Made by a program: the position numbers and the translations under genes. A stretch of DNA of 64,000 nt. Origin: Nocardioides seonyuensis (GTDB taxonomy: Bacteria > Actinomycetota > Actinomycetes > Propionibacteriales > Nocardioidaceae). The stretch is taken from contig NZ_CP038436.1 in assembly GCF_004683965.1 (NCBI RefSeq), forward strand, positions 1,984,001 to 2,048,000, written 5' to 3'. This document shows positions 54,418-64,000 of the stretch, one piece after another. The first letter of the stretch is position 1, and each line of letters begins with the position of its first letter. The notes under the pieces were generated by a model. That model was given only the letters and a program-made list of their open reading frames with translations. It was not told the origin of the DNA and did no database searches.

Positions 54418-54442
54418 AAGTTGAGGGGAATCGACTCAACTT
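54418..54442. promoter_or_regulatory. HAIR-like operator of clpB (HspR site)
   Basis: AAGTTGAG and CTCAACTT form perfect 8-bp arms with a 9-nt spacer; inside it reads TTGAGG-N7-ACTCAA, one change from the HAIR arms. It lies 100 nt before clpB. HspR control of clpB is known in actinobacteria. Confidence 0.8.
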
Positions 54443-54541
54443 CTGGCGCGTTGGAGCCAGTGGGACCACAGTGGTCCCGTGCCAGGACCTCGTCCTCCCT
54501 CACCGGGAGGCCGCCCTGCTCGCCACTGACAAGGAGATGAC

Positions 54542-57136
54542 GTGAGCCAGTTCGGCGCCGACAAGTTCACCACCCGCAGCCGCCAGGCGATCGAGGCCGC
54601 CCAGCTGGCGGCCACCACTGCCGGCAACTCCCACACCGAGCCGATCCACCTCCTGGTCGCGCTGCTGCGCGAGGAGGAGGGCACCGCCCGCAACCTGGTC
54701 TCCAAGGCCGGGGTCGACGCGGCCGCGCTCACCGCAGCGGCCGAGGCGCGCGTGCAGCAGCTGCCGAGGGCCAGCGGCGCGACCGTCCAGCAGCCGTCGG
54801 CCTCCGCGGCCCTGACCCGCGTCCTGGCCGCAGCGCTCGACCTCGCCCGTGGGATGAAGGACGACTACGTCGCCACCGAGCACCTCCTGATCGCCCTCGC
54901 GACCGTCGAGTCCGGTGCTCGCTCCGTGCTGACCGACGCGGGGCTGACCGAGGCCGGCCTGCGCGAGGGACTGACGGCGGTGCGTGGCGACCGCCGCGTC
55001 ACCAGCCCCGACGCCGAGGACACCTACGAGGCCCTGGAGAAGTTCAGCGTCGACCTCACCGAGGCCGCGGAGCAGGGCCGGATGGACCCGATCATCGGCC
55101 GTGACGCCGAGATCCGCCGGGTGATCCAGGTGCTGAGCCGTCGTACCAAGAACAACCCCGTCCTCATCGGCGAGCCGGGCGTCGGCAAGACGGCCGTGGT
55201 GGAGGGCCTCGCCCAGCGCATCGTCGCGGGCGACGTGCCCGACAGCCTCAAGGGACGCCGCGTGCTCAGCCTCGACCTCGCCGCGATGGTGGCGGGCGCG
55301 AAGTACCGCGGTGAGTTCGAGGAGCGCCTCAAGGCCGTGCTCGAGGACATCAAGTCCGCCGGCGGCCAGGTCATCACCTTCATCGACGAGCTCCACACCG
55401 TCGTCGGCGCCGGCGCCGGGGGCGACTCCGCGATGGACGCCGGCAACATGCTCAAGCCGATGCTCGCCCGCGGCGAGCTGCACATGGTCGGCGCGACCAC
55501 CCTCGACGAGTACCGCGAGCGCATCGAGAAGGACCCCGCCCTGGAGCGCCGCTTCCAGCAGGTCTTCGTCGGCGAGCCCAGCGTCGAGGACACCATCCAG
55601 ATCCTGCGCGGCATCCAGGAGAAGTACGAGGCCCACCACGGCGTCCGCATCACCGACGCCGCACTCGTCGCCGCCGCCACCCTGAGCGACCGCTACATCA
55701 CCGGCCGCCAGCTGCCCGACAAGGCCATCGACCTCATCGACGAGGCGTCGAGCCGACTGCGGATGGAGATCGAGTCCAGCCCGGAGGAGATCGACGCGCT
55801 CCGGCGACACGTCGACCGGCTCAAGATGGAGGAGTTCGCGCTGGGCCGCGAGTCCGACGAGGCCTCCGCCGAGCGGCTCGCTGCGCTGCACGCCGAGCTG
55901 GCCGACGCCGAGGAGGAGCTGCGCGGGCTCGAGGCGCGCTGGGAGCGCGAGCGCTCCTCGCTCGAGGACGAGGGCGAGCTGCGCCGTCGGCTCGACGCGG
56001 TGCGCGTGCAGGCCGAGAAGCTCCAGCGCGAGGGCGGCGAGGAGAACCTCCGCCAGGCCTCGGAGATCCTCTACGTCCAGATCCCCCAGCTCGAGAAGTC
56101 GCTGGCCGAGTCCGCGGCCGCTGAGGCGACCGCCGAGCCGCTCGTCGGCGAGGAGGTCGGCGCCGAGCAGATCGCCGACGTGGTCGAGGCCTGGACGGGC
56201 ATCCCGACCGGCCGGCTGCTCCAGGGCGAGACCGCCAAGCTGCTCGAGATGGAGTCGGTGATCGGTGCCCGGCTGGTCGGCCAGCGCGAGGCGGTCGCCG
56301 CGGTGAGCGACGCCGTACGACGCTCGCGTGCCGGCATCGCCGACCCCAACCGGCCCACGGGCTCGTTCCTCTTCCTGGGCCCGACCGGCACCGGCAAGAC
56401 CGAGCTCGCCAAGTCGCTGGCCGACTTCCTCTTCGACGACGAGCGCGCGATCGTGCGCATCGACATGAGCGAGTACTCCGAGAAGCACTCGGTCTCCCGG
56501 CTGGTCGGCGCGCCTCCCGGCTACGTCGGCTACGACGAGGGCGGGCAGCTGACCGAGGCCGTTCGTCGGCGCCCCTACAGCGTCGTCCTGCTGGACGAGG
56601 TCGAGAAGGCCCACCCCGAGGTCTTCGACATCCTGCTCCAGGTGCTCGACGACGGCCGCCTCACCGACGGTCAGGGCCGCACGGTCGACTTCCGCAACAC
56701 GCTGCTGATCCTGACCTCCAACCTGGGCTCGAACTTCCTGGTCGACCCGCTCCTCGACCCCGAGGCCCGCAAGGAGTCGGTGATGGGCGTGGTCCGCTCG
56801 TCCTTCAAGCCGGAGTTCCTCAACCGGCTCGACGAGATCGTCATGTTCGACGCGCTCACCAAGGACGACCTCGCCCACATCGTCGACCTGCAGCTGGGGC
56901 TTCTCGAGAAGCGGCTGGCGGTCCGGCGCATCACCATCGAGGTGACCGACGCGGCGCGCGCCTGGCTGGCCGAGACCGGCTACGACCCGGCGTACGGCGC
57001 CCGGCCGCTGCGACGGCTGATCCAGTCGGCGATCGGCGACCCGCTCGCCCGGATGCTGATCGGCGGCGAGGTCACCGATGGTGGCTCGGTCACCGTCGAC
57101 GTCGGCGAGGACGGGCTGGTCCTGCAGCGGGCCTGA
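54542..57136 (+). CDS. clpB: Disaggregase ClpB
   Basis: 864 residues from GTG 54542 with AAGGAG 6 nt upstream. N-domain repeats (about 5-145), AAA-1 with Walker A GEPGVGKT (210-217), the middle coiled coil (about 400-525), AAA-2 with Walker A GPTGTGKT (613-620). Works with DnaK-DnaJ-GrpE to dissolve aggregates. HAIR-like site upstream gives HspR control, uniting it with the operon at 42.9 kb. Confidence 0.97.
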   Translation: MSQFGADKFTTRSRQAIEAAQLAATTAGNSHTEPIHLLVALLREEEGTARNLVSKAGVDAAALTAAAEARVQQLPRASGATVQQPSASAALTRVLAAALDLARGMKDDYVATEHLLIALATVESGARSVLTDAGLTEAGLREGLTAVRGDRRVTSPDAEDTYEALEKFSVDLTEAAEQGRMDPIIGRDAEIRRVIQVLSRRTKNNPVLIGEPGVGKTAVVEGLAQRIVAGDVPDSLKGRRVLSLDLAAMVAGAKYRGEFEERLKAVLEDIKSAGGQVITFIDELHTVVGAGAGGDSAMDAGNMLKPMLARGELHMVGATTLDEYRERIEKDPALERRFQQVFVGEPSVEDTIQILRGIQEKYEAHHGVRITDAALVAAATLSDRYITGRQLPDKAIDLIDEASSRLRMEIESSPEEIDALRRHVDRLKMEEFALGRESDEASAERLAALHAELADAEEELRGLEARWERERSSLEDEGELRRRLDAVRVQAEKLQREGGEENLRQASEILYVQIPQLEKSLAESAAAEATAEPLVGEEVGAEQIADVVEAWTGIPTGRLLQGETAKLLEMESVIGARLVGQREAVAAVSDAVRRSRAGIADPNRPTGSFLFLGPTGTGKTELAKSLADFLFDDERAIVRIDMSEYSEKHSVSRLVGAPPGYVGYDEGGQLTEAVRRRPYSVVLLDEVEKAHPEVFDILLQVLDDGRLTDGQGRTVDFRNTLLILTSNLGSNFLVDPLLDPEARKESVMGVVRSSFKPEFLNRLDEIVMFDALTKDDLAHIVDLQLGLLEKRLAVRRITIEVTDAARAWLAETGYDPAYGARPLRRLIQSAIGDPLARMLIGGEVTDGGSVTVDVGEDGLVLQRA

Positions 57137-57165
57137 GTGTGGGTCGGCTGAGCTCGGTGGCTGGG

Positions 57166-57576
57166 TCAGTCCTGTCGGCCGCGGCGGGACCGATCCAGCC
57201 ACCCGCCGCCCCAGAGCGCCCACAGCACCAGGAGCGGCTGGAAGAACAGTCGGACCAGGCGCTTGCGGTCGGTGTCGAGCCCGAAGGCGTCGGTGCCCTC
57301 GACGTACTGCGCGATGTTGCCGGGGAAGATCGCGACGAAGAAGGCCGCAAGCAGGCCGCCGACAAGGCGCTGCTGCTTGGGCAGTGCGATGAACGCGGCA
57401 CCGAGGGAGATCTCGACGACGCCGGACGCGACGACGGTGAGGTCCTCGTCGATCGGGAACCAGCTGGGCACCTGAGCCTGGAACTCCTGCCGCTGGGTCG
57501 TCAGGTGCATGACGCCCGCACCGACCATGGCGGCGCCGAGAGCCAGTCGCCCGATGGTGCGTGCGGGTGAGCTCAT
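57166..57576 (-). CDS. DoxX-family membrane protein
   Basis: 136 residues from ATG 57576 (GTG 57585 also possible). Four membrane helices; GAGVMHLTTQRQEFQAQVP and NIAQYVEGTDAFGLDTD fit the DoxX/DUF4267-like family. Follows the FAD-linked oxidase by about 5 bp in the same operon. Function uncertain; relatives take part in redox homeostasis or membrane integrity. Confidence 0.82.
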   Translation of the reverse strand: MSSPARTIGRLALGAAMVGAGVMHLTTQRQEFQAQVPSWFPIDEDLTVVASGVVEISLGAAFIALPKQQRLVGGLLAAFFVAIFPGNIAQYVEGTDAFGLDTDRKRLVRLFFQPLLVLWALWGGGWLDRSRRGRQD

Positions 57577-57581
57577 GCGAC

Positions 57582-58988
57582 TCACTGTAGGGGGAGCACC
57601 TTGCCGGGGTTCATCAGTCCAGCGGGGTCGAGTGCCTGCTTGACCGCCCGCATCAGGTCGACCTCGACGTCGCTCTTGTAGGACGCCGCGGTCGCCGCCT
57701 TGCCCGAGCCGAGGCCGTGCTCGGCGCTGATCGAGCCGCCGAGGGCGACCGTGGCGTCGTGGACGAGGGTGGAGAGCTGCGCGGCGTGCGCGAGGAACTC
57801 GTCCGGATCGAGCGAGGCGGGACGGCTGAGGTTGTAGTGGAGGTTGCCGTCGCCGACGTGCCCGTAGATGACCGGCCGCACGCCCGGCAGCGCTGCTTCC
57901 AGGGCGGGCGCGAGTCGGGAGACGAGGTCGTCGAGGGAGGAGATCGCCACCGAGACGTCGTGCTTGATCGTCGGGCCGAGGGACTCCTGGGCCTCGGAGA
58001 CGCGTTCGCGCAGGGACCAGAGGCCGGTGCGCTGGGAGGCCGACCCGGCGATGGCCGCGTCCAGCACGAGGTCGGCCTCGACGGCCGCCCCGAGCGCGTC
58101 CTCGAGCGCGGAGCCGACGTCGGCGCCGGCCGGTCCGGCGAGCTCGACCAGGCCGAACCAGTCGGCCTCCGAGGTGAGCGGGTCGGGCACGCCGTGGGCG
58201 ACGACGAGCTCGAGCGCGGGCCGCGACACGAGCTCCCACGTCGAGAGCCAGTCACCCGCGTGCTCGCGCAGCACCGACAGCAGCGAGGCGGCTGCCGACA
58301 CCGACGGGAGCGACACCCAGGCGGTCGCCCGGGACGGCGTGGCCGGCTGCAGGGCGAGGACCGCGGCGGTGACCACGCCGAGGGTGCCCTCGGCGCCGAT
58401 GAAGAGCTGCTTGAGGTCGAGGCCGGTGTTGTCCTTGCGCAGCGAGCGCAGCCCGTCCCACACGCGACCGTCGGGGAGCACCACCTCCAGCCCGAGGACC
58501 TGGGCCCGCATCATGCCGTAGCGCAGCACGGCCGTGCCTCCGGCGTTGGTGGAGATGTTGCCGCCGACCGTGCAGCTGCCTTCGGCGGCGAGCGAGACCG
58601 GGAACAGCATGCCCACGGACTCGGCTGCGGACTGGAGCTCCTGCAGGACGACGCCCGCCTCTGCGGTGATGGTGGCGCTGCCGGCGTCGAGGGAGCGGAT
58701 CGCGCGCATCCGGTTGAGCGAGAGCACCAGCTGGGAGCCGTCGTCGGAGGGGACCGCGCCGCCGCACATGCCCGTGTTGCCGCCCTGCGGCACGATCGCG
58801 ACCCCGGAGTCGTGGGCCAGCCGGACCACCTCGGAGACCTCGGCGGTCGAGCCGGGCCGGACCACGGCCAGGGGGGTGCCGCGGTAGGCGCCGCGCCAGT
58901 CGACGGAGTACGACGCCAGGTCGTGGGGGTCGGTCAGCACGTGGGAGGCACCGATGGCCTCGCCCAGCCGGGCGATCAGGTCGGTCAC
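57582..58988 (-). CDS. FAD-linked oxidase (GlcD/D2HGDH-like)
   Basis: 468 residues from GTG 58988, overlapping the hydrolase stop. FAD_binding_4 domain with VPQGGNTGMCGGAVP and GGNISTNAGGTAVLRYGM; C-terminal FAD-oxidase domain with IYGHVGDGNLHYN and AEHGLGSGKA, where the His residues of the (V/I)GHxGDGNLH motif bind metal. Oxidises a 2-hydroxyacid such as glycolate, D-lactate or D-2-hydroxyglutarate; I cannot choose. Middle gene of the hydrolase-oxidase-DoxX operon. Confidence 0.9.
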   Translation of the reverse strand: MTDLIARLGEAIGASHVLTDPHDLASYSVDWRGAYRGTPLAVVRPGSTAEVSEVVRLAHDSGVAIVPQGGNTGMCGGAVPSDDGSQLVLSLNRMRAIRSLDAGSATITAEAGVVLQELQSAAESVGMLFPVSLAAEGSCTVGGNISTNAGGTAVLRYGMMRAQVLGLEVVLPDGRVWDGLRSLRKDNTGLDLKQLFIGAEGTLGVVTAAVLALQPATPSRATAWVSLPSVSAAASLLSVLREHAGDWLSTWELVSRPALELVVAHGVPDPLTSEADWFGLVELAGPAGADVGSALEDALGAAVEADLVLDAAIAGSASQRTGLWSLRERVSEAQESLGPTIKHDVSVAISSLDDLVSRLAPALEAALPGVRPVIYGHVGDGNLHYNLSRPASLDPDEFLAHAAQLSTLVHDATVALGGSISAEHGLGSGKAATAASYKSDVEVDLMRAVKQALDPAGLMNPGKVLPLQ

Positions 58989-60031
58989 GGGTGGGACTCG
59001 GCTCGGGCGATGAGACCCTCCAGCTCCCGGGTCACCTCGTCGGGTGCCTCGAGCATGGCCATGTGGCCGCTGTCGGGGAGCTCGACCATGCGCGCACCGG
59101 GGATCATCTCGGCGAGCTCGCGCTGGAAGACCGGGGGGATCAGGCGGTCACGGCCGGGGTTGATGGTCACCACGCTGGTGCACTGCATCGCCGGCACCGC
59201 CTCTCGCTCGTCGTGGCTCATCACCGCGGCCAGCGCGATGGCCGCGACGTCGAGACGGTTGCGCCAGGCCGCCCCCGTCGTGACGGCCAGCGCCCGGTCG
59301 TCCGCTTGTGGGGCCACGGCCGTCAGACGGCTGAGCAGCAGCGTCGGGCCGACGCCGAGCCGGCGGACGTCGGTCTCGGGCAGGCGGCCGAGCGTCGCGA
59401 ACGTGCGCACGGCGTTGCGTCGCAGGAACCGGTGCAGGGGCTGGAGCGCGTCGGGGATGCCGAACGTCGCCTGCTGGCTCAGCGGGCCGGCCCCGGTCGC
59501 CACGAGGAGCACGCCGTCGACCCGCTCCTTGATGGTCGAGAGGTGGGTCTGGGCGAAGCCCATGATGGTCATGCCGCCCATCGAGTGGCCCACCAGCACG
59601 AGGCGGCCGGTGGGAGCGGTGGCTCCGATGACGGCGGCGAGGTCGCCCGCGAGCTGGCGTACGCCGCGCTCGGAGGGGTCCATGCCCGCCCATCCCGACC
59701 GGCCGTGACCCCGCTGGTCGTAGAACACGCGGCGCACCCGGGAGCCCTCCAGCGCCTCGCGCTGCCGGTGCCACGTGGTGAGGTCCATCAGCCAGCCGTG
59801 GCAGAACACGACGGTGACGTCGGCGTCGTCGGGACCGTCGACCTCGACGTGGAGGACGGTCCCGTCGGTGGCCAGGACCTCGCGGGCCTGGCCTCCCCGT
59901 CCGGTCGCGTCGTCGAGGCGGGCAGCGCGCCCGGGCGCGCTGCGATGGGCCGAGACCAGCCATCCCGCCATCCCTGCGGCGAGGGCGCCGCTGCCGAGCA
60001 GCGTCATGACCGGAACGGATCTCGTCAGCAC
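58985..60031 (-). CDS. Alpha/beta-hydrolase
   Basis: 348 residues from GTG 60031; GTG 60061 and ATG 60007 are alternatives. A membrane helix (about 5-25) precedes the hydrolase fold: oxyanion region FCHGWLMDLTTW, nucleophile elbow VGHSMGG, Asp in NPGRDRLIP and His in DSGHMAMLE. The substrate is unknown. Start is probably leaderless: TACCCT lies 7 nt upstream. Confidence 0.87.
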   Translation of the reverse strand: MLTRSVPVMTLLGSGALAAGMAGWLVSAHRSAPGRAARLDDATGRGGQAREVLATDGTVLHVEVDGPDDADVTVVFCHGWLMDLTTWHRQREALEGSRVRRVFYDQRGHGRSGWAGMDPSERGVRQLAGDLAAVIGATAPTGRLVLVGHSMGGMTIMGFAQTHLSTIKERVDGVLLVATGAGPLSQQATFGIPDALQPLHRFLRRNAVRTFATLGRLPETDVRRLGVGPTLLLSRLTAVAPQADDRALAVTTGAAWRNRLDVAAIALAAVMSHDEREAVPAMQCTSVVTINPGRDRLIPPVFQRELAEMIPGARMVELPDSGHMAMLEAPDEVTRELEGLIARAESHP

Positions 60032-60081
60032 GCCGTCAGGGTAGGGCACTGCCGTCACCACCGGCTTGAGAGACTGGCACC

Positions 60082-61080
60082 GTGAGCTCCACGACCGAAC
60101 AGCGTCCGCCCCAGGTGACCATGGCCGCCTGGATGGTGATCATCTGCTCCGTCGTGGTCGTGCTGACCGTCTGGGAGCAGATCAGCGGCCTGCGGTCGCT
60201 CGAGACCCGCGAGTCGATCGAGGCGTTCCTCGCCGAGCCGTTCGCCCAGGGCCTCGGCCTCGACGTCGAGTCCGTCATCCGGTTGCTCCGCGTCAGCGCG
60301 ATGGTCAGCGCCGGTCTGGCCACAGCCGCCGCGATCCTCGGCTGGCACGTGATGCAGCGCAACCTGGCGGCACGGCTGGCGCTCACGATCGTGGCCCTGC
60401 CGCTGTTCGTGACCGGCATGACCTCCGGGGGCTTCGTCTCGTCCCTCGTCGCGGCCGCCGTGGTGATGCTGTGGCTCTCACCGGCGCGCGAGTGGTTCCG
60501 CACCGGTCGCTGGACACCGCCCGCACCGCCTCGTGAGGCTCGGGATGACGAGCGGCCCGCGGCCCGGCCTACGCCGCCGCCCGTGAACGCTCCCGGCCCA
60601 CTCGTGCCGCCCCACTCCGCGCAGCCGAGGCCGGCAGCCGCCAGCGCCGGGCTCCATGACCGGCCCGCAGCGCTGGTGTCCGCCTTCGTGGTCACGGTCA
60701 TCGGGGCCGGGCTGGTCCTGGCCGTGGTGGGGTTCTCCGTCATCGTGATGGCGTTCTCGCCCGACCTCCTGACCGCCGAGATCGAGCGTCAGCGGCCCGA
60801 TATGCTCGAGGGCAGCGTCAGCCTCGACCAGCTGCGCTCGGCCACCCTGGTGGTCGGCGCGCTCTGCATGGCCTGGTGCTCGGCGGCGCTGCTGTTCGCC
60901 GGTCTCGCGATGGCACGCCGCAGGTGGGCCCGCACCGCCCTGCTCGTCACCGCCGCGGCCAGCGCCGGGGCCTGCGTGCTGTCGGCGTTCTACACCCCGG
61001 TGTCCCTCGTGCCGGGCCTCGCGTCCATCGCCACCGTCATCCTCCTGCGTCGCCCCGAGGTCCGGGCGTGGTTCAGGTGA
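60082..61080 (+). CDS. Hypothetical polytopic membrane protein
   Basis: 332 residues from GTG 60082. Three N-terminal membrane helices (about 14-38, 70-95, 98-128), a Pro/Ala-rich cytosolic segment (about 145-190), and three more helices (about 195-220, 245-270, 276-300). No named family. It may be co-transcribed with the Pro/Gln-rich membrane protein 24 bp downstream. Confidence 0.7.
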   Translation: MSSTTEQRPPQVTMAAWMVIICSVVVVLTVWEQISGLRSLETRESIEAFLAEPFAQGLGLDVESVIRLLRVSAMVSAGLATAAAILGWHVMQRNLAARLALTIVALPLFVTGMTSGGFVSSLVAAAVVMLWLSPAREWFRTGRWTPPAPPREARDDERPAARPTPPPVNAPGPLVPPHSAQPRPAAASAGLHDRPAALVSAFVVTVIGAGLVLAVVGFSVIVMAFSPDLLTAEIERQRPDMLEGSVSLDQLRSATLVVGALCMAWCSAALLFAGLAMARRRWARTALLVTAAASAGACVLSAFYTPVSLVPGLASIATVILLRRPEVRAWFR

Positions 61081-61104
61081 CCCGCGTCGTGATGGGATGA
61101 CCCC

Positions 61105-61896
61105 ATGAGCGACCAGCAGCCCCCGCCCGAGCACCCCTCCGGCCAGCCGACGCCCCCGGAGAACCCCTACGGTCAGCCGGCCGGGTCGCCGACGCCCTAC
61201 GGACAGCCGGCGGGCTCACCGAACCCCTACGGCCAGCCCGCCCCTCCGCAGAACCCCTACGGACAGCCCGCGGCGCCGCAGGACCCCCACGGCCGGCCGA
61301 TCGAGTCGCAGGACCCCTACGGCCAGGGCCAGGCGGGCCACGCTGACGAAGCAGGGCAGGCGGGCCACTCGTGGCAGGCCCCGACGGGCTACCCCTACCC
61401 GCCCGCGCGGCACGGCGACGCCCGTCCCGCGACCGTGACCGCGGCCGGCTGGATCACCATCGTGCTCTCCGGCCTGAGCGCACTGCTCTACGCGTTCATC
61501 GCCCTGATGTTCTTCGTCGCGCGCGACCAGGTCGTCAACGAGCTCGAGAGGCAGCCGGAGTTCCGTGACCTCGACGTCGACCTCGACTCGATCGTCGGCG
61601 CGCTGGTGGCCGTCATGCTGGTCCTCACCGTGTGGTCCCTGGTCGCCGTCGTGCTCGGCGTCTTCGTGCTGCGCCGCTCCAACGTCGCGCGCATCCTGCT
61701 GGTGATCTCCTCCGCGGTGGTCGCCCTGGGCGCGCTCCTGTCCATCCTCAGCGGCATCAGCGCCGTGTGGCTCGTCGCGACGCTGCTGGTGATCGTGCTG
61801 CTCTTCGTCGGCGGGGCGGGCGACTGGTTCGCCCGGCGCGGCACCCCTGATCCCTACGCGCCGGCGAGCCATGACAACCCTCCGCCGGCCTACTGA
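61105..61896 (+). CDS. Pro/Gln/Tyr-rich membrane protein
   Basis: 263 residues from ATG 61105. About 105 N-terminal residues form repeats of NPYGQPA type (five or six copies). Then come four membrane helices (about 113-140, 163-190, 195-225 and a final one) and a short tail. The layout is common for actinobacterial DUF4190-like and FHA-like cell-envelope proteins. The function is unknown. Confidence 0.7.
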   Translation: MSDQQPPPEHPSGQPTPPENPYGQPAGSPTPYGQPAGSPNPYGQPAPPQNPYGQPAAPQDPHGRPIESQDPYGQGQAGHADEAGQAGHSWQAPTGYPYPPARHGDARPATVTAAGWITIVLSGLSALLYAFIALMFFVARDQVVNELERQPEFRDLDVDLDSIVGALVAVMLVLTVWSLVAVVLGVFVLRRSNVARILLVISSAVVALGALLSILSGISAVWLVATLLVIVLLFVGGAGDWFARRGTPDPYAPASHDNPPPAY

Positions 61897-61938
61897 CGTC
61901 TTCGTCCTCGGGAATCGCCCCGCCAGACGGTCGCCGGG

Positions 61939-61960
61939 GTGAAATCAACGTTACTTTCAC
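61939..61960. promoter_or_regulatory. AT-rich dyad between convergent genes
   Basis: GTGAAA-N10-TTTCAC with an inner AACGTT palindrome; 9 of 11 positions pair. It sits in the gap after two converging genes, so no promoter is expected there. It may be a protein-binding site or a weak terminator. Confidence 0.35.
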
Positions 61961-62013
61961 GGCGAGGTGCACGACGTCGCTGAGAAGCGGGGCCGATCAA
62001 GGGCGGGCCGGTC

Positions 62014-63195
62014 TCAGCGCGACAGGTCAGCGGTCTCGAGGCGACGCACACCGTCCTCGATGACGGCCGCCTCCTTGCAGAACGCCCATCGCACCAGGTG
62101 GCGGCCGGCGTCCACGTCGTCGTAGAACCCCTGGGCCGGGATGGCGACCACCCCGGCGCGCTCGGGCAGGGCGAGGCAGAACTCGCGGCCGTCGGCCCAG
62201 CCCAGGTGGGCCACGTCGGTGGTCGCGAAGTAGGTGCCCTCGGGGACGCGCGGGTCGAGTCCCGCCCGGCCGAGCCCGTCGCACAGCAGGTCGCGACGCC
62301 CCTGCAGGTCGCGCGCGAGCCGGCCGGGCCAGTCCGGCTCGTGGTCCAGCGCATGGGCGACCGCCGGTTGCAGGGGCGAGCCGGACATGAAGGTCAGCCA
62401 CTGCTTGACCGACAGCACCGCGTCGACCAACGGAGCCGGCCCGGTGGCCCAGCCGACCTTCCACCCGGTGAGCGAATAGCTCTTGCCGACACTCGACAGG
62501 GTCAGCGTGCGCTCGCGCATGCCCGGCAGCGTGGCGATCGGCACGTGTCCCTCGGTGGACTGCGCGTCGTCGAAGACCAGGTGCTCGTAGACCTCGTCGG
62601 TCACCACCAGCAGGTCGTGCTCGATCGCGACGTCGGCGACCGCCTGCAGCTCCGCGCGCGTCAGGACGGTGCCCGTCGGATTGTGGGGGCTGTTGAGCAG
62701 CAGGACGCGGGCGCGGGGGCCGACCGCGGCCCGCAGCTCCTCCACGTCGAGCCGGAAGTCGGGGGCGCGCAGGGTGACCGGGCGTCGTACGCCGCCGCAC
62801 ATCTCGATCATCGCCAGGTAGCTGTCGTAGTAGGGCTCGAGCACCACGACCTCGTCACCCGGGTCCACCAGGCCGAGCAGGGCGGCCGCGATCGCCTCGG
62901 TGCATCCGGTGGTGACCACCACCTCGGTCTCGGGGTCGAGCTCGATCCCGTAGTGACGCTGCTGGTGCCGGGCGACGGCGGCACGCAGGGGCGCGATCCC
63001 GGCGCCGGGGGTGTACTGGTTGGCGCCGTTCCGGAGTGCCTCCGCGGCGGCTGCGACCACCGAAGGAGGACCGTCGACGTCGGGGAACCCCTGCCCCAGG
63101 TTGAGTGCTCCGGTGCGCACGGCGAGGCTCGACATCTCGGAGAAGATCGTCGGAGGGATCGACGCGACGCGGCTGGCCAGCGAGAAGTCGGTCAT
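62014..63195 (-). CDS. dapC: PLP aminotransferase, DapC-like
   Basis: 393 residues from ATG 63195. Class I/II fold: LNLGQGFPDVDGPP, NQYTPGAGIAPLRAAV, NSPHNPTGTVL, TDEVYEHLVFD, and the PLP lysine in SSVGKSYSLTGWKVGWA. Strong likeness to Rv0858c, an N-succinyl-diaminopimelate aminotransferase of lysine/cell-wall synthesis; related kynurenine-oxoglutarate or glutamine transaminases share the fold. No other dap genes are near. Weak ribosome site. Confidence 0.82.
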   Translation of the reverse strand: MTDFSLASRVASIPPTIFSEMSSLAVRTGALNLGQGFPDVDGPPSVVAAAAEALRNGANQYTPGAGIAPLRAAVARHQQRHYGIELDPETEVVVTTGCTEAIAAALLGLVDPGDEVVVLEPYYDSYLAMIEMCGGVRRPVTLRAPDFRLDVEELRAAVGPRARVLLLNSPHNPTGTVLTRAELQAVADVAIEHDLLVVTDEVYEHLVFDDAQSTEGHVPIATLPGMRERTLTLSSVGKSYSLTGWKVGWATGPAPLVDAVLSVKQWLTFMSGSPLQPAVAHALDHEPDWPGRLARDLQGRRDLLCDGLGRAGLDPRVPEGTYFATTDVAHLGWADGREFCLALPERAGVVAIPAQGFYDDVDAGRHLVRWAFCKEAAVIEDGVRRLETADLSR

Positions 63196-63283
63196 GCCTC
63201 GACGATAGGCGTCGTACGACGACAGCGAGGCCGTGCCGTCGTCCTGACCGGCACGGCCTCGTCTCGTCGCAGCGTGGTGGGTG

Positions 63284-64000
63284 TCAGCGCACCTTGCGCT
63301 TGTTGGTGCGCTTGACCAAGGTCTCGTAGCCCTTCTTGCGCGCCTTGATCTTGGCGTAGACCTTCTTGCCGCGGTCGGCGCGACGCAGGCGGTAGCTCGC
63401 CTTCTTGGCGCCCTTGATGCGCTTGTTGCCGCGGTACCAGGAGTACTTGACCTTCTTCGCCTTCGGGCGGATCTTGGTCTTGACCTTGAGCACCCGTCCG
63501 ACCCGCGCCTTGCCCTTGACGACGGCACGGCGCTTGCGGAAGAGGGCCTTGCCCATCGGCGGCGTCGGGGCGCTCGCCAGCGAGAGCGGACCGTAGTGGG
63601 TCGCCGAGCCGGTGACCAGCACGGTCATCGTGCGGCCGATCATCCACTTGGTGACCTTCAGCGTGCGGCCGGTGCGGCCCTTCATGGGCTCACCGTCGGC
63701 GTACCACTGGTAGCTCAGGGCGGTCTCGGCGGGCAGCCAGGCGCCCGCCTCGATCTTGAGCGTCCCCCGGAACCGGGGCGATCCGGTGATAGTCGGCGCG
63801 GTGCCGTAGATCCGCTCCTGGCGGAACTGGGCGACGAAGCCGAACTTCTCGCTGATCGCGCGCGCGTTGTTGGCCAGGTCGGTGCCGGTCGGTCGGCCGT
63901 TGTAGCTGACCGCAGGGTTGCTGAAGTAGCCGATGCGGGTGCAGTCGAAGCCGGCGTTGGCGCAGGCGGTGTTGTAGGCCATCACCGTGCGGGTGCGGGC
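63284..64000 (-). CDS. Secreted reprolysin-like metalloprotease with Ig-like repeats (5' end outside window)
   Basis: Open from the stop at 63284 to the window end (238 codons), so the start is upstream of 64000. The N-terminal visible part, TVMAYNTACANAGFDCTRI with YFSNPAVSYNGRPTGT, is the end of a zinc metalloprotease catalytic domain of M12B/reprolysin-like type (MAY methionine turn). Two ~80-residue Ig-like repeats follow (about 65-150 and 155-235), the second very Lys/Arg-rich. Similar Ig-like repeats occur in the 1759-residue protein at 18.6 kb. Confidence 0.8.
   Translation of the reverse strand, partial: ARTRTVMAYNTACANAGFDCTRIGYFSNPAVSYNGRPTGTDLANNARAISEKFGFVAQFRQERIYGTAPTITGSPRFRGTLKIEAGAWLPAETALSYQWYADGEPMKGRTGRTLKVTKWMIGRTMTVLVTGSATHYGPLSLASAPTPPMGKALFRKRRAVVKGKARVGRVLKVKTKIRPKAKKVKYSWYRGNKRIKGAKKASYRLRRADRGKKVYAKIKARKKGYETLVKRTNKRKVR

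Noticed and set aside
54500-57223. 907-codon minus-strand open frame
   Set aside because: Antisense to clpB. The composition (Val/Leu/Asp/Gly/Arg) is typical of mirror frames in high-GC DNA, and clpB is unambiguous.

Overview
The window comes from a high-GC actinobacterium, most likely a Nocardioidaceae member (Nocardioides-like). This rests on strong GC bias at third positions, many GTG starts and GTGA/ATGA gene overlaps, an EtfD-type Fe-S oxidoreductase, a dnaK-grpE-dnaJ-hspR operon with HAIR operators, a Cds1-type cysteine desulfhydrase and the HutF route of histidine breakdown. No rRNA, tRNA or CRISPR was seen. The only mobile element is one IS30-family insertion sequence. Both window ends cut a gene.

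1-13.6 kb: the EtfD-like electron-transfer protein (3' end missing) and a class E/F sortase are divergent. The first hut block follows: an IclR regulator (probable HutR), hutH and hutU. Between hutH and hutU lies a three-gene minus-strand operon (membrane/SRPBCC-like protein, a methyltransferase-like membrane protein with a DCC-like tail, and a TetR regulator) with a perfect 16-bp palindrome at its start. Two CoA-ester lyases of the malyl-CoA type come next.

13.6-30 kb: an intact IS30 element; a SAM methyltransferase under a LuxR-type regulator with a duplicated dyad between them; a 1759-residue secreted FnIII/Ig-repeat protein; a nitroreductase and cds1. The second hut block is an M20 amidohydrolase, hutF and hutI. 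Three matching 16-bp dyads, upstream of hutH, hutU and the M20-hutF-hutI operon, tie the blocks into one regulon. The pathway is complete from histidine to glutamate only if the M20 enzyme acts as the N-formylglutamate deformylase.

30-42.7 kb: a small protein coupled to a large LuxR-type ATPase, a VOC protein, a sucrase/ferredoxin-like protein, a WXG100-like pair, two drug/metabolite exporters with a divergent MarR regulator, an SGNH hydrolase, and a coupled methyltransferase-UbiB kinase-acetyltransferase operon whose last gene is frameshifted.

42.7-57.2 kb: the heat-shock operon dnaK-grpE-dnaJ-hspR, and clpB about 12 kb away with its own HAIR-like site. Between them are a PfkB kinase/isochorismatase-like pair, a possible type VII substrate, a SARP-type regulator with helical-turn direct repeats, a CxxCxxxCC-pentapeptide protein and cobyric acid synthase.

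57.2-64 kb: DoxX, an FAD-linked oxidase and an alpha/beta hydrolase in one operon, two membrane proteins, a DapC-like aminotransferase, and the C-terminal part of a secreted reprolysin-like metalloprotease with Ig-like repeats.
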